DNA from: Lophius americanus
Lineage: Eukaryota > Chordata > Actinopteri > Lophiiformes > Lophiidae
Direction: 5' to 3'
DNA length: 64,000 bases
NCBI GenBank assembly: GCA_037951165.1
Contig: JBBDHG010000015.1
Location: forward strand, 8,226,501-8,290,500
A program made the position numbers and the translations under genes. The notes under the pieces are model-generated. The model was not told the DNA's origin, ran no database searches, and was given only the letters and a program-made list of their open reading frames with translations. Shown here piece by piece: positions 1 through 10,492 of this stretch (its first letter is position 1; each line of letters starts with the position of its first letter).

Positions 1-699
1 GGACACTGTGATCCTGCTCTCCATCACTCTCTCAGAGACAATGGAACTAAAGCTACTCTCTCTCCTGTGTTCAAGTCCCTCGTGGCTCTTCACCGGTTGT
101 TCGACTCTCGGTCTGTGCTTGGGTTTGCAATGGATCTGAATTGTCTATTTTGATATAAACTCTTTGAACTTCTTTTTGTGCATGACAGTACAAGCAGAAC
201 TATCTAGACTATGATTGAGTATCTAGAGGTAGAACATACAAAATTAGTAATTCCGTATTTCCCTACAGTATTGAGGTACTGGTTTCAGTAAGTGCAGTAT
301 CTCCATTAACCCACAAGAGCACAGACTTGTTTCTATTTAACCCTTTAATGTCCTGACAGAGAAAAGAAAACTATGTAAAAATTATTTCTTTACATATTTT
401 ATTACTTCCGGACATGTATTCAATTAATATCTAAGACACTCTAAATTTAGCACATAATGACAAATCATTTGGTCAAGCGTGTTTTTGGACAGTGGAAAGT
501 CTGACTTTAGTCTGAATTATTTCATGATAAAATGTTGTATTTCTTGGAAAATAGTCAATTAGCACAGCCTTTTGATAATGCATGTTTTTAGAAAATTATT
601 TGTTTTGTATTGGACTTTTTATGGCTGTAGCAAGTTACATGTGTCTGTTCAGGAAGTCCACACATGTTGTAATATGTGAAAATCTAATTTATTGAAAAA
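1..699. other. spacer, no gene seen
   Basis: AT-rich sequence with stop codons in all frames. I recognise no gene and no repeat family with confidence. The first 140 bases are less AT-rich and pyrimidine-rich and could be the edge of an element lying mostly outside the window. Confidence 0.5.
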
Positions 700-805
700 G
701 ATTTCCTCAACAGCCGCTTCCTCCTCAGTGGCCCCTTTGACCGGTGGTGTCCCCTAGGGATCCATCCATGGCCCTTTACGCTTTAGCATACATGCTGCAT
801 ACGGC
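700..805 (+). mobile_element. L2-type LINE reverse transcriptase fragment
   Basis: A short piece around the reverse transcriptase motif usually read as G-V-P-Q-G-S-I-L-G-P. From about 743 the frame reads GGVP, a stop, then GSIHGPL, so the glutamine codon CAG has become TAG at 755-757. This is a dead fragment of an L2-clade non-LTR retrotransposon. The motif is seen in the sequence; the clade is inferred from similarity to the longer copy at 58.9-59.5 kb. No endonuclease or 3' end is attached. Confidence 0.5.
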
Positions 806-1167
806 TTCATTAAAGGGCTTAATATTTTTCAACAAGAAATAATGACTCTAGATGTGCTCAACCAAACAGGCAAGCATGGCACAAAAGTTTTAAGAAAGAT
901 TCTGGGGAATAGAAAATAGACTAAATGGACCCCAAGGAACATGACTGTCTTTGAAATACTACCTCTAGTGTAAGAGATCTGTATTGTGAAGTTACATTGT
1001 GATTTCATTGTAATTCTTTTCTGTATTTGAAAATTATTTAACTTGATAGATTCTTGCGTTTCCATTTATTAGCAATTCCACAACATCTATCAATCTCAGA
1101 ACTACCGAGAATCCAACATGTTCCAATATGTAGAATTATCTATCCATGCATTTAATCTATTATCAGT

Positions 1168-1430
1168 AACCGGCATTGGGTGAGTGGCAGGGCAAACTCT
1201 GGACAGGTCACCAATTCACCACAAGTCCATCCCATAGACACCTAAGGGCAATTTATAGCCACTAATTCATATATGCTGGATGTTTTTGGCTGTGCGAGGT
1301 GGCTTGAGAACGCAGTGGGATTCCAAGTAAACTCGTGGAGGCTCATGCAGAAAGGCCCCCCGCCAAGTGATGGATATGAATATGGGACTTTCTTGTTGTA
1401 AGGCAACTGTTCCGTGTTGCTGCCCTAAGA
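1168..1430 (-). repeat. teleost SINE-like dispersed repeat, copy 1
   Basis: Contains the order of phrases seen in all copies of this abundant fish repeat: a 'gacaggtcaccaattcacca' segment, a 'caatttatagcc' segment, a 'tgctggatgtttttggctgt' segment, an 'agaaaggcccc' segment, and an end near 'cttgttgtaaggcaactgt'. Intact family members carry tRNA-like promoter boxes at the opposite end, which is why I call it SINE-like; the class is not proven here. The head lies at the high-coordinate end, so the copy is on the minus strand. Confidence 0.6.
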
Positions 1431-2754
1431 AAAAGGAATAGCTCTACAAACAGTTAATACATTTTCAGAACATCACAAATACTCTGAAATAACTAATATT
1501 ACCAGAAAGTTTAATATGTATTAATGTCTCTAAGAGCTGTGCTATCTCTCTAAACTCAACTTCTCGATGATATACAGTGTTTACGTCTATTATGCTTCTT
1601 GTCTTTTTTTTTTTTGCATTTCCGGTTAGGCCTTGGTTTAATAGTGATATTGGAAAACAATTTATTTCTTCAGAGAAGCAAAGATGCACATCAACCTGGT
1701 CATTGCAACTATCATCTGGGGTTGTGGGAGGTTTGTGGCGTTCAACGTTGTCCAACCTGTTTGTGAACGTGGAAAAATTAGGCTACTGCTAACCTCTGCC
1801 AAGAAGCTCCTTTGTTTCAGTGGGGTTTGGACATTCAAGTCATATACAGTCCCTGCTGTAGAACAACATGTCTTAAAGTTAGACTTTTGACTTTATTTAC
1901 CCAAACGGGCAATACCTCTCCAAATATCTGTACATGTTGACCAGGTATATCAACCAATAAGGGTGAAGTGGTGATCGAGTGGATGTTTTAATTCCTGAGC
2001 TTCATTGTTTTTGTCTGTGAAATTAGGTCAGGGGACACAAACTATCTTTGCAGCACTGTTGGTTAAGCATGTGAGTTTGACCTGGTTGGTAACAGATGAC
2101 AAGTTCCTGTAATCCAATATTGAATAGACTGAACCACAGCGTCTTAAGCAAATATACATTTGGATGTAACTGCAGTTAACTGACAAAACCAACAGGGGAA
2201 CTGTACCGTAAAATTAGTTGATATTCAGTAGGCCAACTGTCAGCATCACAACAAGGTAGCTAGGTGTGAAATTATGGGGTGCATTCTTTAAAATGGTTTA
2301 GCAGATCCAGGTTCAACAAACAGTAAATAGTGAGAGCAAACAGGAGGGAAGGTGATGAGACCAAACACTGTGTCATCTCCACTGTTCCTCAGAGTGTTTT
2401 TGTGCTCTCTTAAAGCAGATCTCAAAGCAGAAGCTGACATCTTTCACATTCTAGCAAATGTTAAAACGTCTGACTGCAGTCAGTACATCTGGCCTCATGG
2501 GCTTCATGCTACACTGTGTCGAAGGGATGTTGGTTTCGTTCCACCGTGTCTTTATTTCTGCTCTCATGAAAGGAAAATGTCTCTGCTTCCCCTTAGAGAA
2601 GGAATTAAATCAGTCAAATGTTAACCGTCAGATTCTGCACACTGAAAATTAATGATATATTCCCTCCGTATTCAATATCAAATTATACTTCTACTTCCAT
2701 TTGAGCTTTTTTTGGACTGGCTTCCTAAAAAACCGGAATAGAATCAAATCAAAT
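1431..2754. other. spacer, no gene seen
   Basis: No gene recognised. Overlapping short frames near 1577-1890 and 2352-2652 lack family similarity and splice or promoter support, so I treat them as chance frames. No clear repeat is visible. Confidence 0.5.
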
Positions 2755-2890
2755 CATTCATCTCATCTACAAAGCCCTTAGTGGTAAACACTAAACTATC
2801 ATATTGAGCTTATAGTTCCTCATTACCCACCTCGAACTTGACTACTTCAAGGAACCCCCAAGTTTGGCGGCCCAGAAGTGCATAACAAAT
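2755..2890 (+). mobile_element. possible LINE ORF2 C-terminal fragment
   Basis: Starts like the L2-type phrase H-L-I-Y-K-A-L, followed by a proline-rich stretch resembling the segment after the reverse transcriptase in fish LINEs. It is interrupted by stops. It lies just before an RTE tail fragment, so the two may be a mosaic of independent insertions. The call rests on a short match and could be wrong. Confidence 0.3.
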
Positions 2891-3034
2891 ATTTGTATTA
2901 GACATCAGAAACTGTTTTTCTCGAGTGCTGGGAAAATGGACCATGAGATAAACAGTGTTCTCAGCATTAATGTGTTGTATTGGTCTGTTCAAATCACAAG
3001 CTGAGTCGTTAGGCAACGCTTTCAATCTACTTTC

Positions 3035-3256
3035 CAACCCACACCTATGGCCATGAGCTCTGGCCAGAGACCCAAAGGACCAGGATTCTTACAGCTGTAA
3101 TGAACTTTCTTCGTATGACGGCTGTACTCCGCTTTACAGAGAACGAATATATCATATATCTAATGTGGTCTGGGAACGCCTCTGGATTCCCAGGAATGGG
3201 CTTAGGAGTTTTGATGGAAAGATGGCCATCTGGAATACACTTCTTAGCCCACAAGT
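3035..3256 (+). mobile_element. RTE/Rex3-like LINE 3' fragment, copy 1
   Basis: Reads like the C-terminal coding region and tail of an RTE-clade LINE. It has a 'catgagctctggccagagacc' type segment, then after a deletion 'gtctgggaacgcctctggattccc' and 'gccatctggaatac'. The same word order appears at 42.2-42.5, 38.2-38.4 and 63.0-63.3 kb. It is 5'-truncated, as is normal for this class, and has no open frame. Confidence 0.6.
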
Positions 3257-3477
3257 CTAAAGTACAATTGTGAGAGCATCTTTACGAGATATGGAATACT
3301 TTTATCAGTCCTGAAACAAATATACCAACCGTCAGTCAGATGGGAGGGTGGTAAACACAGGAAGTGATGGTATCTGACCTTTTTTGTCCATAAAATAGTC
3401 CCTTGTGACTTTAGTTAACTTTAAAAGATATTAAGAGGTTCTAATAATGAACTTTTTTTTTTTTTTATCATTGTGAA

Positions 3478-3745
3478 TTAGGTAGTTATATCTCTGGGAA
3501 TTCAGGTAGGTTATGGAATCATCATGTCTGTGTCTGCTGCCGCAGATCCTTCGTTTGAATCACTAGGGGGAGGATTTTTCATGAAAACATTGTTTTCTGT
3601 ACATAACTCAAAAACTATGTCATGGTTCATTTTCACATTTTATACCAACATAGAACTCAGTGTGAGTAAGTACTGCAGTGATTGAGGGAAAGACCGGTTG
3701 TATATTTCGGACACTAGGAGGAACTTTATATAAGAAATGACTCCA
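3478..3745 (+). repeat. family 1 (unclassified dispersed repeat), copy A
   Basis: Carries the family's diagnostic phrases in order: 'cgcagatccttcgt', 'cactagggggag', 'ataactcaaaaactatgtca', then 'ccggttgtatatttcggaca' and 'ctaggaggaactttata'. The same phrases recur at 17.5, 20.8, 31.3, 38.1 and 57.6-58.2 kb. No terminal repeats, coding frame or known family is apparent. Confidence 0.6.
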
Positions 3746-4109
3746 GCATCTCCTCTCCGCAAATAGACCAAACATACTGTTCACGTCGTCCTAGCAACCC
3801 ACGAGTCCAGATATGCAGAGGCCCTATTTAAAAAAACCAAAACGTTTAGCCTCATCAAAATCATCTTACACAGAAATGGCGTACAGGCGCTACTGCATCA
3901 TTACACGCATTTTCTTTACAGCTTACTTTTTTAGTCCCAAAGTCAGTTTGAAAAATATCCATTTCTGTAACCACAAACACAGCTGGAATAGTCATGACTT
4001 TAAAACAGACTTCTGTCCGCACAAATATTACTCCAGATATACCAAAGGGCACGTATCAAGGAACTTGGCAGGAAGTTTTCCTATTTCTTGTTAAAAAATA
4101 TCGACCAAT
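3746..4109. other. spacer, no gene seen
   Basis: Overlapping short frames on both strands (3813-4094 plus, 3861-4052 minus) have no recognisable domain. No repeat recognised. Confidence 0.45.
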
Positions 4110-4350
4110 GTTCATTCATTCATTATCTGAAAAGTCGCCAATTCTTCACAGAGTCAACAAATGGCGACACATCCACACTCTCATTCAAAATTACACACAA
4201 TCTAGAGTTATCAATTCAACTATTTTGCATGTTTTTTGCCTGTGAAAGAAGCCGATATATCGAAGGCATGCATCTCCCTACAGAAAGGCCCAATGGCTAT
4301 ATGTGGAATACAACCTGGAACCTTCTTGCTGTACTGTACTCTAGAAATGC
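4110..4350 (-). repeat. teleost SINE-like dispersed repeat, copy 2
   Basis: Decayed copy in the same orientation as copy 1. It keeps the 'tctagagttatcaattcaac' segment, 'tgcatgttttttgcctgtg', 'cagaaaggccc' and 'ggaaccttcttgctgtac'. A 138-codon plus-strand frame across it (4088-4504) is chance read-through of the repeat. Confidence 0.6.
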
Positions 4351-7300
4351 CAATCCTTCGGTCCAGGTATCGGTTGTAGAAGGTTGCACACAATCAATTC
4401 AAAGTGAAAAAGCTGTAAAAACAGCTCATGCATATTCTGAGAATCAAAAATACTCTGAGATAACTTCCTATTATCAGATATTATTTATTATTTATAAGAA
4501 TTAATATCTCTCTGGACTCAGGGTTATGGACGGAATGGTTAGATGATGGCGATGCGAGTGTTTCCACATGTGTAAACGACGTTTAGCCTTCTTTATAATG
4601 TTGGGAGGATGCACCCTCACACTGATCCATCACTTCACTCGTAATTTTCAGACATGTCAAATACCCTCTTTAACCCCGAGGCTGTATGACATCTAATTCA
4701 GTCTTACACAGGCCTCATAATGACAGTATTGATTCAGCTTTGGTTCGTGTCTCCCCCTCTGTCGTCTGTCTCGTTTGAGCACAGATAGGACCGTGTGGTT
4801 GTAATGCATGGCCTTCTTCGCTGGCCTGTTTCATTCAGGGAGGTATGAGGGAGATTGACATCCACATTGTTGAATCTTCTAGTCTGTCACGACTTCAACT
4901 CGGAGAAAAAGACTAAATGGAGTTTTTTGGTTGTGCTTCTTACAAGCAAAGACCAATAATCATCAAAACTTTAACTAATGATCATGGCAAGTCTCAACAT
5001 AGAGCTCGGTTCCTCATCTCTGCCACCAGGTTTTAGGTGTCAGAATTCACATCAGAAGCATTCCATTCATTTGACAGCTAAATTATCCTCTTTCATTCTC
5101 TCCTCTGCGCTTTTTCTTTTTATTATTTTCTCCTGATTGGAGTGTCATTTTGGGTTCGCCTAAGATACATTTTAGAATTTGTCCTCCTTTAATTAACGTT
5201 CTGTCACAGCAAATAATGATGAAGCTGTGGATGTATTAGTCAACAGAGAGAAGTTTTTTTTTTATGTAAGAGTCACCTGGGCCAGAAATGCCACTCAAAC
5301 AGGTGAGGGGTGCAGCATGTAGTTCTTGGAGCACCTCCTCATTTTGCATTTTCATATTGCAAGGAAATAAAGTAACACCGGTCTGATGAAACAATGCAAA
5401 ACAAGATGCCCATACTAACATCCATCAAGTTTAAAAAATATTTTCATCTGATTATTCAATAAAACATTATGAATATTATATATTGAGTAGTCTTTTTTTT
5501 TTTTTTTACAGAACCAACTGTGCTTGAGTATTTGTACTTTTGCAACTTCTGAATCTAGATTGAGATCACCAGGAGCTGCAGAATACACACATAATTTTAT
5601 CCCACAAACAGAACATGAGCATGAAATGAAAAATGATTTGCATTTATTGGAGACAAATCAGTCCAGATCAGTGATTAAGTCAGCCCAATGTATTCGCAGC
5701 GAAGGAACAGTCAAAACCTAATGGAGATTACTCTCTTTCATGCTTCCAATCGATCTACATTATCTAATCAGCAGAATACATTGTCCACCAGACATAACAT
5801 CAGCGCATTTCCATCTTTACATGCCACATTACTAAGTGGATTTGTCACAGATGGGAGAATATAATGGTCTTTTTGCCACAGTCTGGCGCCATTAAGCTGC
5901 CAATGTTCTCTCCCGTATGAGACAGCCCACCTTCTGAGGTAAGAGTTTTATTACATGGTAATTCAAGATATGGTTCGTTCATCTCAAGTGTCGCCGTTGG
6001 ACATACAAATCAAACGAGGGCCCGCTGATATTTTCATTCCTCATCTCACAAATCCCACATATTATCTTTTTTTATAATCTGAATTTCATTTGCAACTTTT
6101 TTGCCCCGAAGGTGAGCAGAGGAATCTGGCAATAGCCATGAAATCCTACAACCGCTTGTTTTTATGTGTTGCGCTTCACAGAGGACCCGGGAGATTTGTC
6201 ACATCCTTAAGTCGCTGTGTGTTTTATGACTTACACTGATCCTCAAGGTGTGCAACTATTATCGTGTCAAGTACATTATCCATGCTGCCGCCACAGGACA
6301 TGGATAGAGAAACGTCTAATTTGCATATCCATCCAGCAAACGCCTGATAAAGTCATCTCGAGAAAAAGAAAACTACGATACATTTGAGCATTTGAACCTA
6401 CCACTTCTGGACATTTTCAAAACATAGATCGAACGTTACCCAGAATGACACATAGAGAGTTATACTATATTTGTTTGTTTACACTTTTAGGTCTGTTGAC
6501 CCACTGTGACCACTCTGTTCTCTTACTTTTAGATTCACGCATCATTTGTAGACCTGTGTTGACGTCAACCCTCTTGACTCTGAGGTCATTTTGGCGTAAT
6601 CCCTAACCTAAAGATCTTTGTGAAGCACAAAGGACACAATTAGTCAGCATGCCAATGTTTGGCGTCTTCTTTTGCCTCGCAACATTACCTCTATGACGTA
6701 CGAGATATGTCATCACTTTATCATACCCCACTGGTATTGTGAACCCAAAAACATGTAGAGTTAGGGATCTTTGGGGCTTGACCTTATGATCCGAGGGGTT
6801 ATAATACCTGATTATGAGCACATGAGTAAATGCACCATAATTATTTACACACTCCAATTCAATATACACTTTATATATGATTACTGAATTGGGATGCAAA
6901 GTTTACGTTTAAATAAGAATTATATTTAATCCAATCAGATTAAGTTTGTTTTATTTTCATAATGACACAAAACATTTTATGGTCATTTCTCTATATTTTA
7001 CCATCGTTATCATAACTTTCACTTAATTTCAGTTATATATATAAATATTGATTAAACTTTTTTAGTATATCTTATTCTAACAATTACTACTATTTGCAGT
7101 CTGAGTCTCTAAAAGCTGTGCATTAATCTCTATATCCATTGGGACATCAACAACATCGTCTGTGTCATTAGTCGCTCCTAGAGCACCTTGAATTGCATGA
7201 AAACTGTCTCAAAGGTGCTATAAGAATAGTATGATTTTTAAAAAATGTTTCTGGATTAAATGTGACCTTTTATATTAAATTTATGAAATAAAATTTGATG

Positions 7301-7424
7301 AAGTAGTAATTTTAGGTAAATTATTCATGTCTCAGACTCAAGGTTGCTGCTCTCTCATCAAGGCTCCTTCATTGTACTCATCCAAACCACATCCTATGAT
7401 CAGTTCCCCATTTATGTGACTGTG
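4351..7424. other. long unique spacer with possible conserved non-coding blocks
   Basis: No gene or transposon recognised. The segment 5740-6330 is less AT-biased, has no repeat signature, and contains dense short motifs such as TAATCA, TAATGGTC and CAGATGG. That texture is typical of developmental non-coding elements, but only a cross-species alignment could establish it. Short T-runs occur at 5258 and 5493. Confidence 0.3.
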
Positions 7425-7470
7425 TGAGTGCGTGTGCATGTGTGTGTGTTTTTGTGTGTGTGTGTGATTT
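7425..7470 (+). repeat. (GT)n microsatellite, interrupted
   Basis: An imperfect GT-rich tract with two short pure TG runs separated by a T-run. Reverse-strand frames of threonine and histidine repeats across it are artefacts of the dinucleotide repeat. Confidence 0.85.
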
Positions 7471-7479
7471 TCGCTGGGG

Positions 7480-8330
7480 GTTGCTGGGCAGCAGAAAGAG
7501 AGGTCACAATGGTAATGGGAAGCTCTGACAGAGACTGACAGGAGTGTGCGTGTGTACATAATCTATTAATTAAAGGCGAGGCAGCAGAACGAATGGGGGA
7601 CCTTTTCCTGTGTGATATCTCACTCCCCCACCGCCACCTCCTCACCCCTCCCCCACTTACACTCCCCTTCCTCCTCACTCGCTCACTCACTCCAGGTAGG
7701 CAGAGAAAACACATAGCAAGAAACATCTATTGGGAGATTAAAACCAAATTTTCCAGATTGCCAAATAAAAAGATAATTTACAATATTAAACTGAGTTTTA
7801 TCTATATGCAAATGGGCCCCCCTCCCCCTCCCACAGCCTGTCTGAATTAATTATACAAGGGCTTTTTTTGGGGAAGTGAAGTGAGTGTCCTTCTAAAAGG
7901 ACTCAGTTATGCTACAAGGAGACTATAAACTTCCTCCTATCGTCATTTGATTTTTTTTCTCCCAGAGTTTATTTTCTTACAATACGCTGATAGCTCTTAG
8001 GAAGGGCGGCAGAGAAACCTAATAGGCTGCTCATTGTGCTGCTTTCTTATTTATTTATTTCACTTTTCAAGTAATCTTCACCTTTAAGTGCGGGAACAAT
8101 GAGCAGCAGTGGAATTTCCCGTCTCTGTCCTGCTGAATGTTCCACATCAGGCTGCAGTTGGTTATAAATGACACTGTTGATATTTTTCTTGCTTCTTATC
8201 GGTTACGGATTATAAGCTCAATACCTGAGCTGTAAGTCTTATCAGAAGGAGAGAATGAAACTGATGATTATCATATGTCCCCATCATGTCCTCCCTGCTA
8301 AAAAACCTACTGCTGCAGCTGATGGAGTCT
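7480..8330. promoter_or_regulatory. possible conserved non-coding (enhancer-like) block
   Basis: Unique sequence free of recognisable repeats. It holds an octamer-like ATATGCAAAT at about 7804, several TAATTA homeodomain-type cores (near 7566 and 7847), a C-rich tract at 7626-7670 and a second at 7817-7833. Motif presence is visible; regulatory function is inference from texture. No coding frame of note. Confidence 0.25.
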
Positions 8331-8353
8331 TTCTGAAAACATCAATAAACTGC

Positions 8354-8703
8354 ACTGATCAGCCATAACATTAAAATCAACTTCCTACATGAACTAGCTT
8401 TGACTCCCCACATGCATCAGTGACCCTGCTAAAGGTTCACCAGTTATCTTCACGGACAACTTAGGAAGGTATCTTCTGAAGGTGCTCTGATCCAGTCTTC
8501 TGGCATTACAATTTGGTCCGTGTCGGAATCACTCAGATCCTTACGCTTGGCCATTTTTCCTGCTTTCCACACATCAACTTCAGGTCAAAATGTTTTCTTG
8601 GTGCTTAACAGACCCAACTGACTGACAGGTGCTACGGTAACCAGATCATCAACGTTATTCTGACTCAACCTGACAGTGGTGATAATGTTATGGGTAATCG
8701 GTC
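8354..8703 (-). mobile_element. Tc1/mariner-type element, short internally deleted copy
   Basis: Both ends are recognisable: 'gatcagccataacattaaa' at the left and its degenerate inverted counterpart 'ataatgttatgggtaatcgg' at the right. About 350 bp separate them, compared with roughly 0.9-1.2 kb for a full element of this type. Inside are the segments 'ctctgatccagtc' and 'acaatttggtccgtgt' seen in the other copies. The transposase would read on the minus strand but is mostly gone. This could be a copy that spread as a non-autonomous derivative, or simply a deleted one. Confidence 0.7.
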
Positions 8704-9552
8704 TAAATTTGACAGGAAGAAAACCAGATAATCATGCATTTACCAGGTAATGGAAGCCAAAGTCTTTTGCCTCACCAACTCTACCACCAACTCAGTGGGA
8801 ATGATATACAGGGACTGTTTTTCAGAGCCCTTTCTTTTCATGGTCCTCCTTTGAGCTTAGTCAAGCCCAGTCATTTAATTACAGAGGCTTTTTTCCTCTG
8901 TTCTTTCTCCTTTATTATAAAACAATTGCAAAAAATAGTTTCTTAGTTCCCGCTCAAGGGGATCCCTGCTTGTAGGTCGGTGGACCTAATGACAACCCTA
9001 AACCCATACCCAAACCAAACCATAAGCCTTGACTATAATCCAACCGAAAACTCAAAATCACAAACCTTCTTTTCTATTTTCTGCTCTTCTCTAATTTTTT
9101 TTCCAGAACAAGTGAGACCTTCTCACTTTTCCAACCGGGTCACCATGATAAGAGTAAAAAGATTGGACTCATTCCGGTTCAACATCTTGATGTGTATAAT
9201 CTCTATGATGGACAGCTTGATCTGGAAGACATGAGGTGTCGCAAGTGAACTTTGAAAAGGAACATTATTTACCCAATGAAGAACAAAAAAAAATATTTAC
9301 AAATATGACAATTAAAAAAAAACATAGAACAAACATTGGATTTGGGGGGACAGGACTCTGATTTAACTTCACTTTATAGTCAATACTACATAAATGAGTT
9401 GATTTTTTTTAATGTCGTTCAAACTATCTCATGAACTCCCGGCAAAACCCCAAATTGCCCCTAGGGGAACATGTATGCCTATTTGAGAGACCCTTCGTTC
9501 AACAGTCAGAATTGAGGGAAAAAGCCCAAATACAGAAAGTGTAAAGAAAGTT
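8704..9552. other. spacer, no gene seen
   Basis: No gene recognised. Two neighbouring plus-strand frames (8734-8946, 8980-9234) have no domain, start context or splice support. Several short A and T runs occur. Confidence 0.45.
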
Positions 9553-10202
9553 AGGTTGGTTTTAGATTAGAAATTAGATTCGGAAAAGACACCTAATCGG
9601 AAAGCAAATGCTGCATGTAAACAACCCCTTTCTGAATGGAAAGAAACTTTCTGAATTAGATTTCATTCTTTGGCAAGGAGGTAGTCAAAATCCTTTCGGA
9701 AAGCCTCTTCGATAGCCAGTCGCTGCATGTAAAGGCTGTATCGGAAAGCTTTCTATTTGAGTTGTATCTACACATAGCCAGCGCCATGACATAATGCCCC
9801 GGCTGAGTTATTTCAGCGGCGTGATGCATTTTAAATATGGCGACTTCAAAATAGTACCGTTCTGCATCGGAGAGTCATTTATTCATTGCAACTTTGAAAG
9901 AGTTTAACATATTTGGACGGTTAGATTGACAAGAAGTCACTTTCGCGCATGCCCTCTTTGTCGTATTCTTCTTCTAGTTGCTTTTTGGCAGTTGGCAGCC
10001 AGCTCACCGAAGCATTCTCGCCACCATATGAACGGGAGTGTCTATCGTCTGTGCATGTGTGAAAGTGATTCAGATCAGGTGAGTCGATGTATGTAAACAC
10101 CGGATCGGAAAAGATCAAAAGTCATGTAAACATGCCACCAACATTGCAATTCGGAAAGGTTTCATTCAGAAAGGAGAAAAATGTCCCATGTAAACCAACC
10201 TA
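9553..10202. mobile_element. candidate non-autonomous DNA transposon (MITE) with subterminal motif arrays
   Basis: The segment begins with 'taggttggttt' and ends with its inverted form 'aaaccaaccta', giving short terminal inverted repeats about 650 bp apart. Inside, the words 'cggaaag' and 'catgtaaa' recur many times on both sides of a less repetitive core, as in subterminal transposase-binding arrays. A 65-codon minus-strand frame (9921-10118) with a KKQLEEEYDKE segment may be a coding scrap or chance. The superfamily is not identified; a TA target site is possible. Confidence 0.5.
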
Positions 10203-10409
10203 TTGAGAAAAATTGAATATTGCGTAGCTGATATAGATACTTTATAGATTCTGCATTTTACTTCAGAAACAATTATTATTTTTTAGCACAGTGTAAAAGT
10301 GCATTATAAATTAAATGTATTATTATTATTATTATTATGTGCATAAAATCACACCCCTGTAAAATACCAAAATTCTGAATTTTTACAGGGTTTAATAGTG
10401 TGTTTTGTT

Positions 10410-10410
<1 letters not shown>

Positions 10411-10481
<71 letters not shown>

Positions 10482-10492
10482 TATACACAATA
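10411..10492. repeat. (TA)n microsatellite
   Basis: A nearly pure TA array of over 30 units, ending in short interrupted units with C. The isoleucine-tyrosine frames across it are artefacts. A short inverted repeat, CCTGTAAAAT paired with ATTTTTACAGG, lies just upstream at about 10355-10390. Confidence 0.95.

Noticed and set aside
3813..4094. Overlapping sense and antisense frames as a small gene pair
   Set aside because: Both are short, lack domains, and have no supporting start context or splice sites.
4088..4504. A 138-codon plus-strand frame as a gene
   Set aside because: It crosses a decayed SINE-like repeat; identity to other copies explains the sequence, and no domain is present.
7338..7850. 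Frames on both strands around 7.3-7.9 kb as a gene
   Set aside because: The minus frames are GT-repeat translations and C-rich read-through, and the plus frame has no domain. The block looks non-coding.
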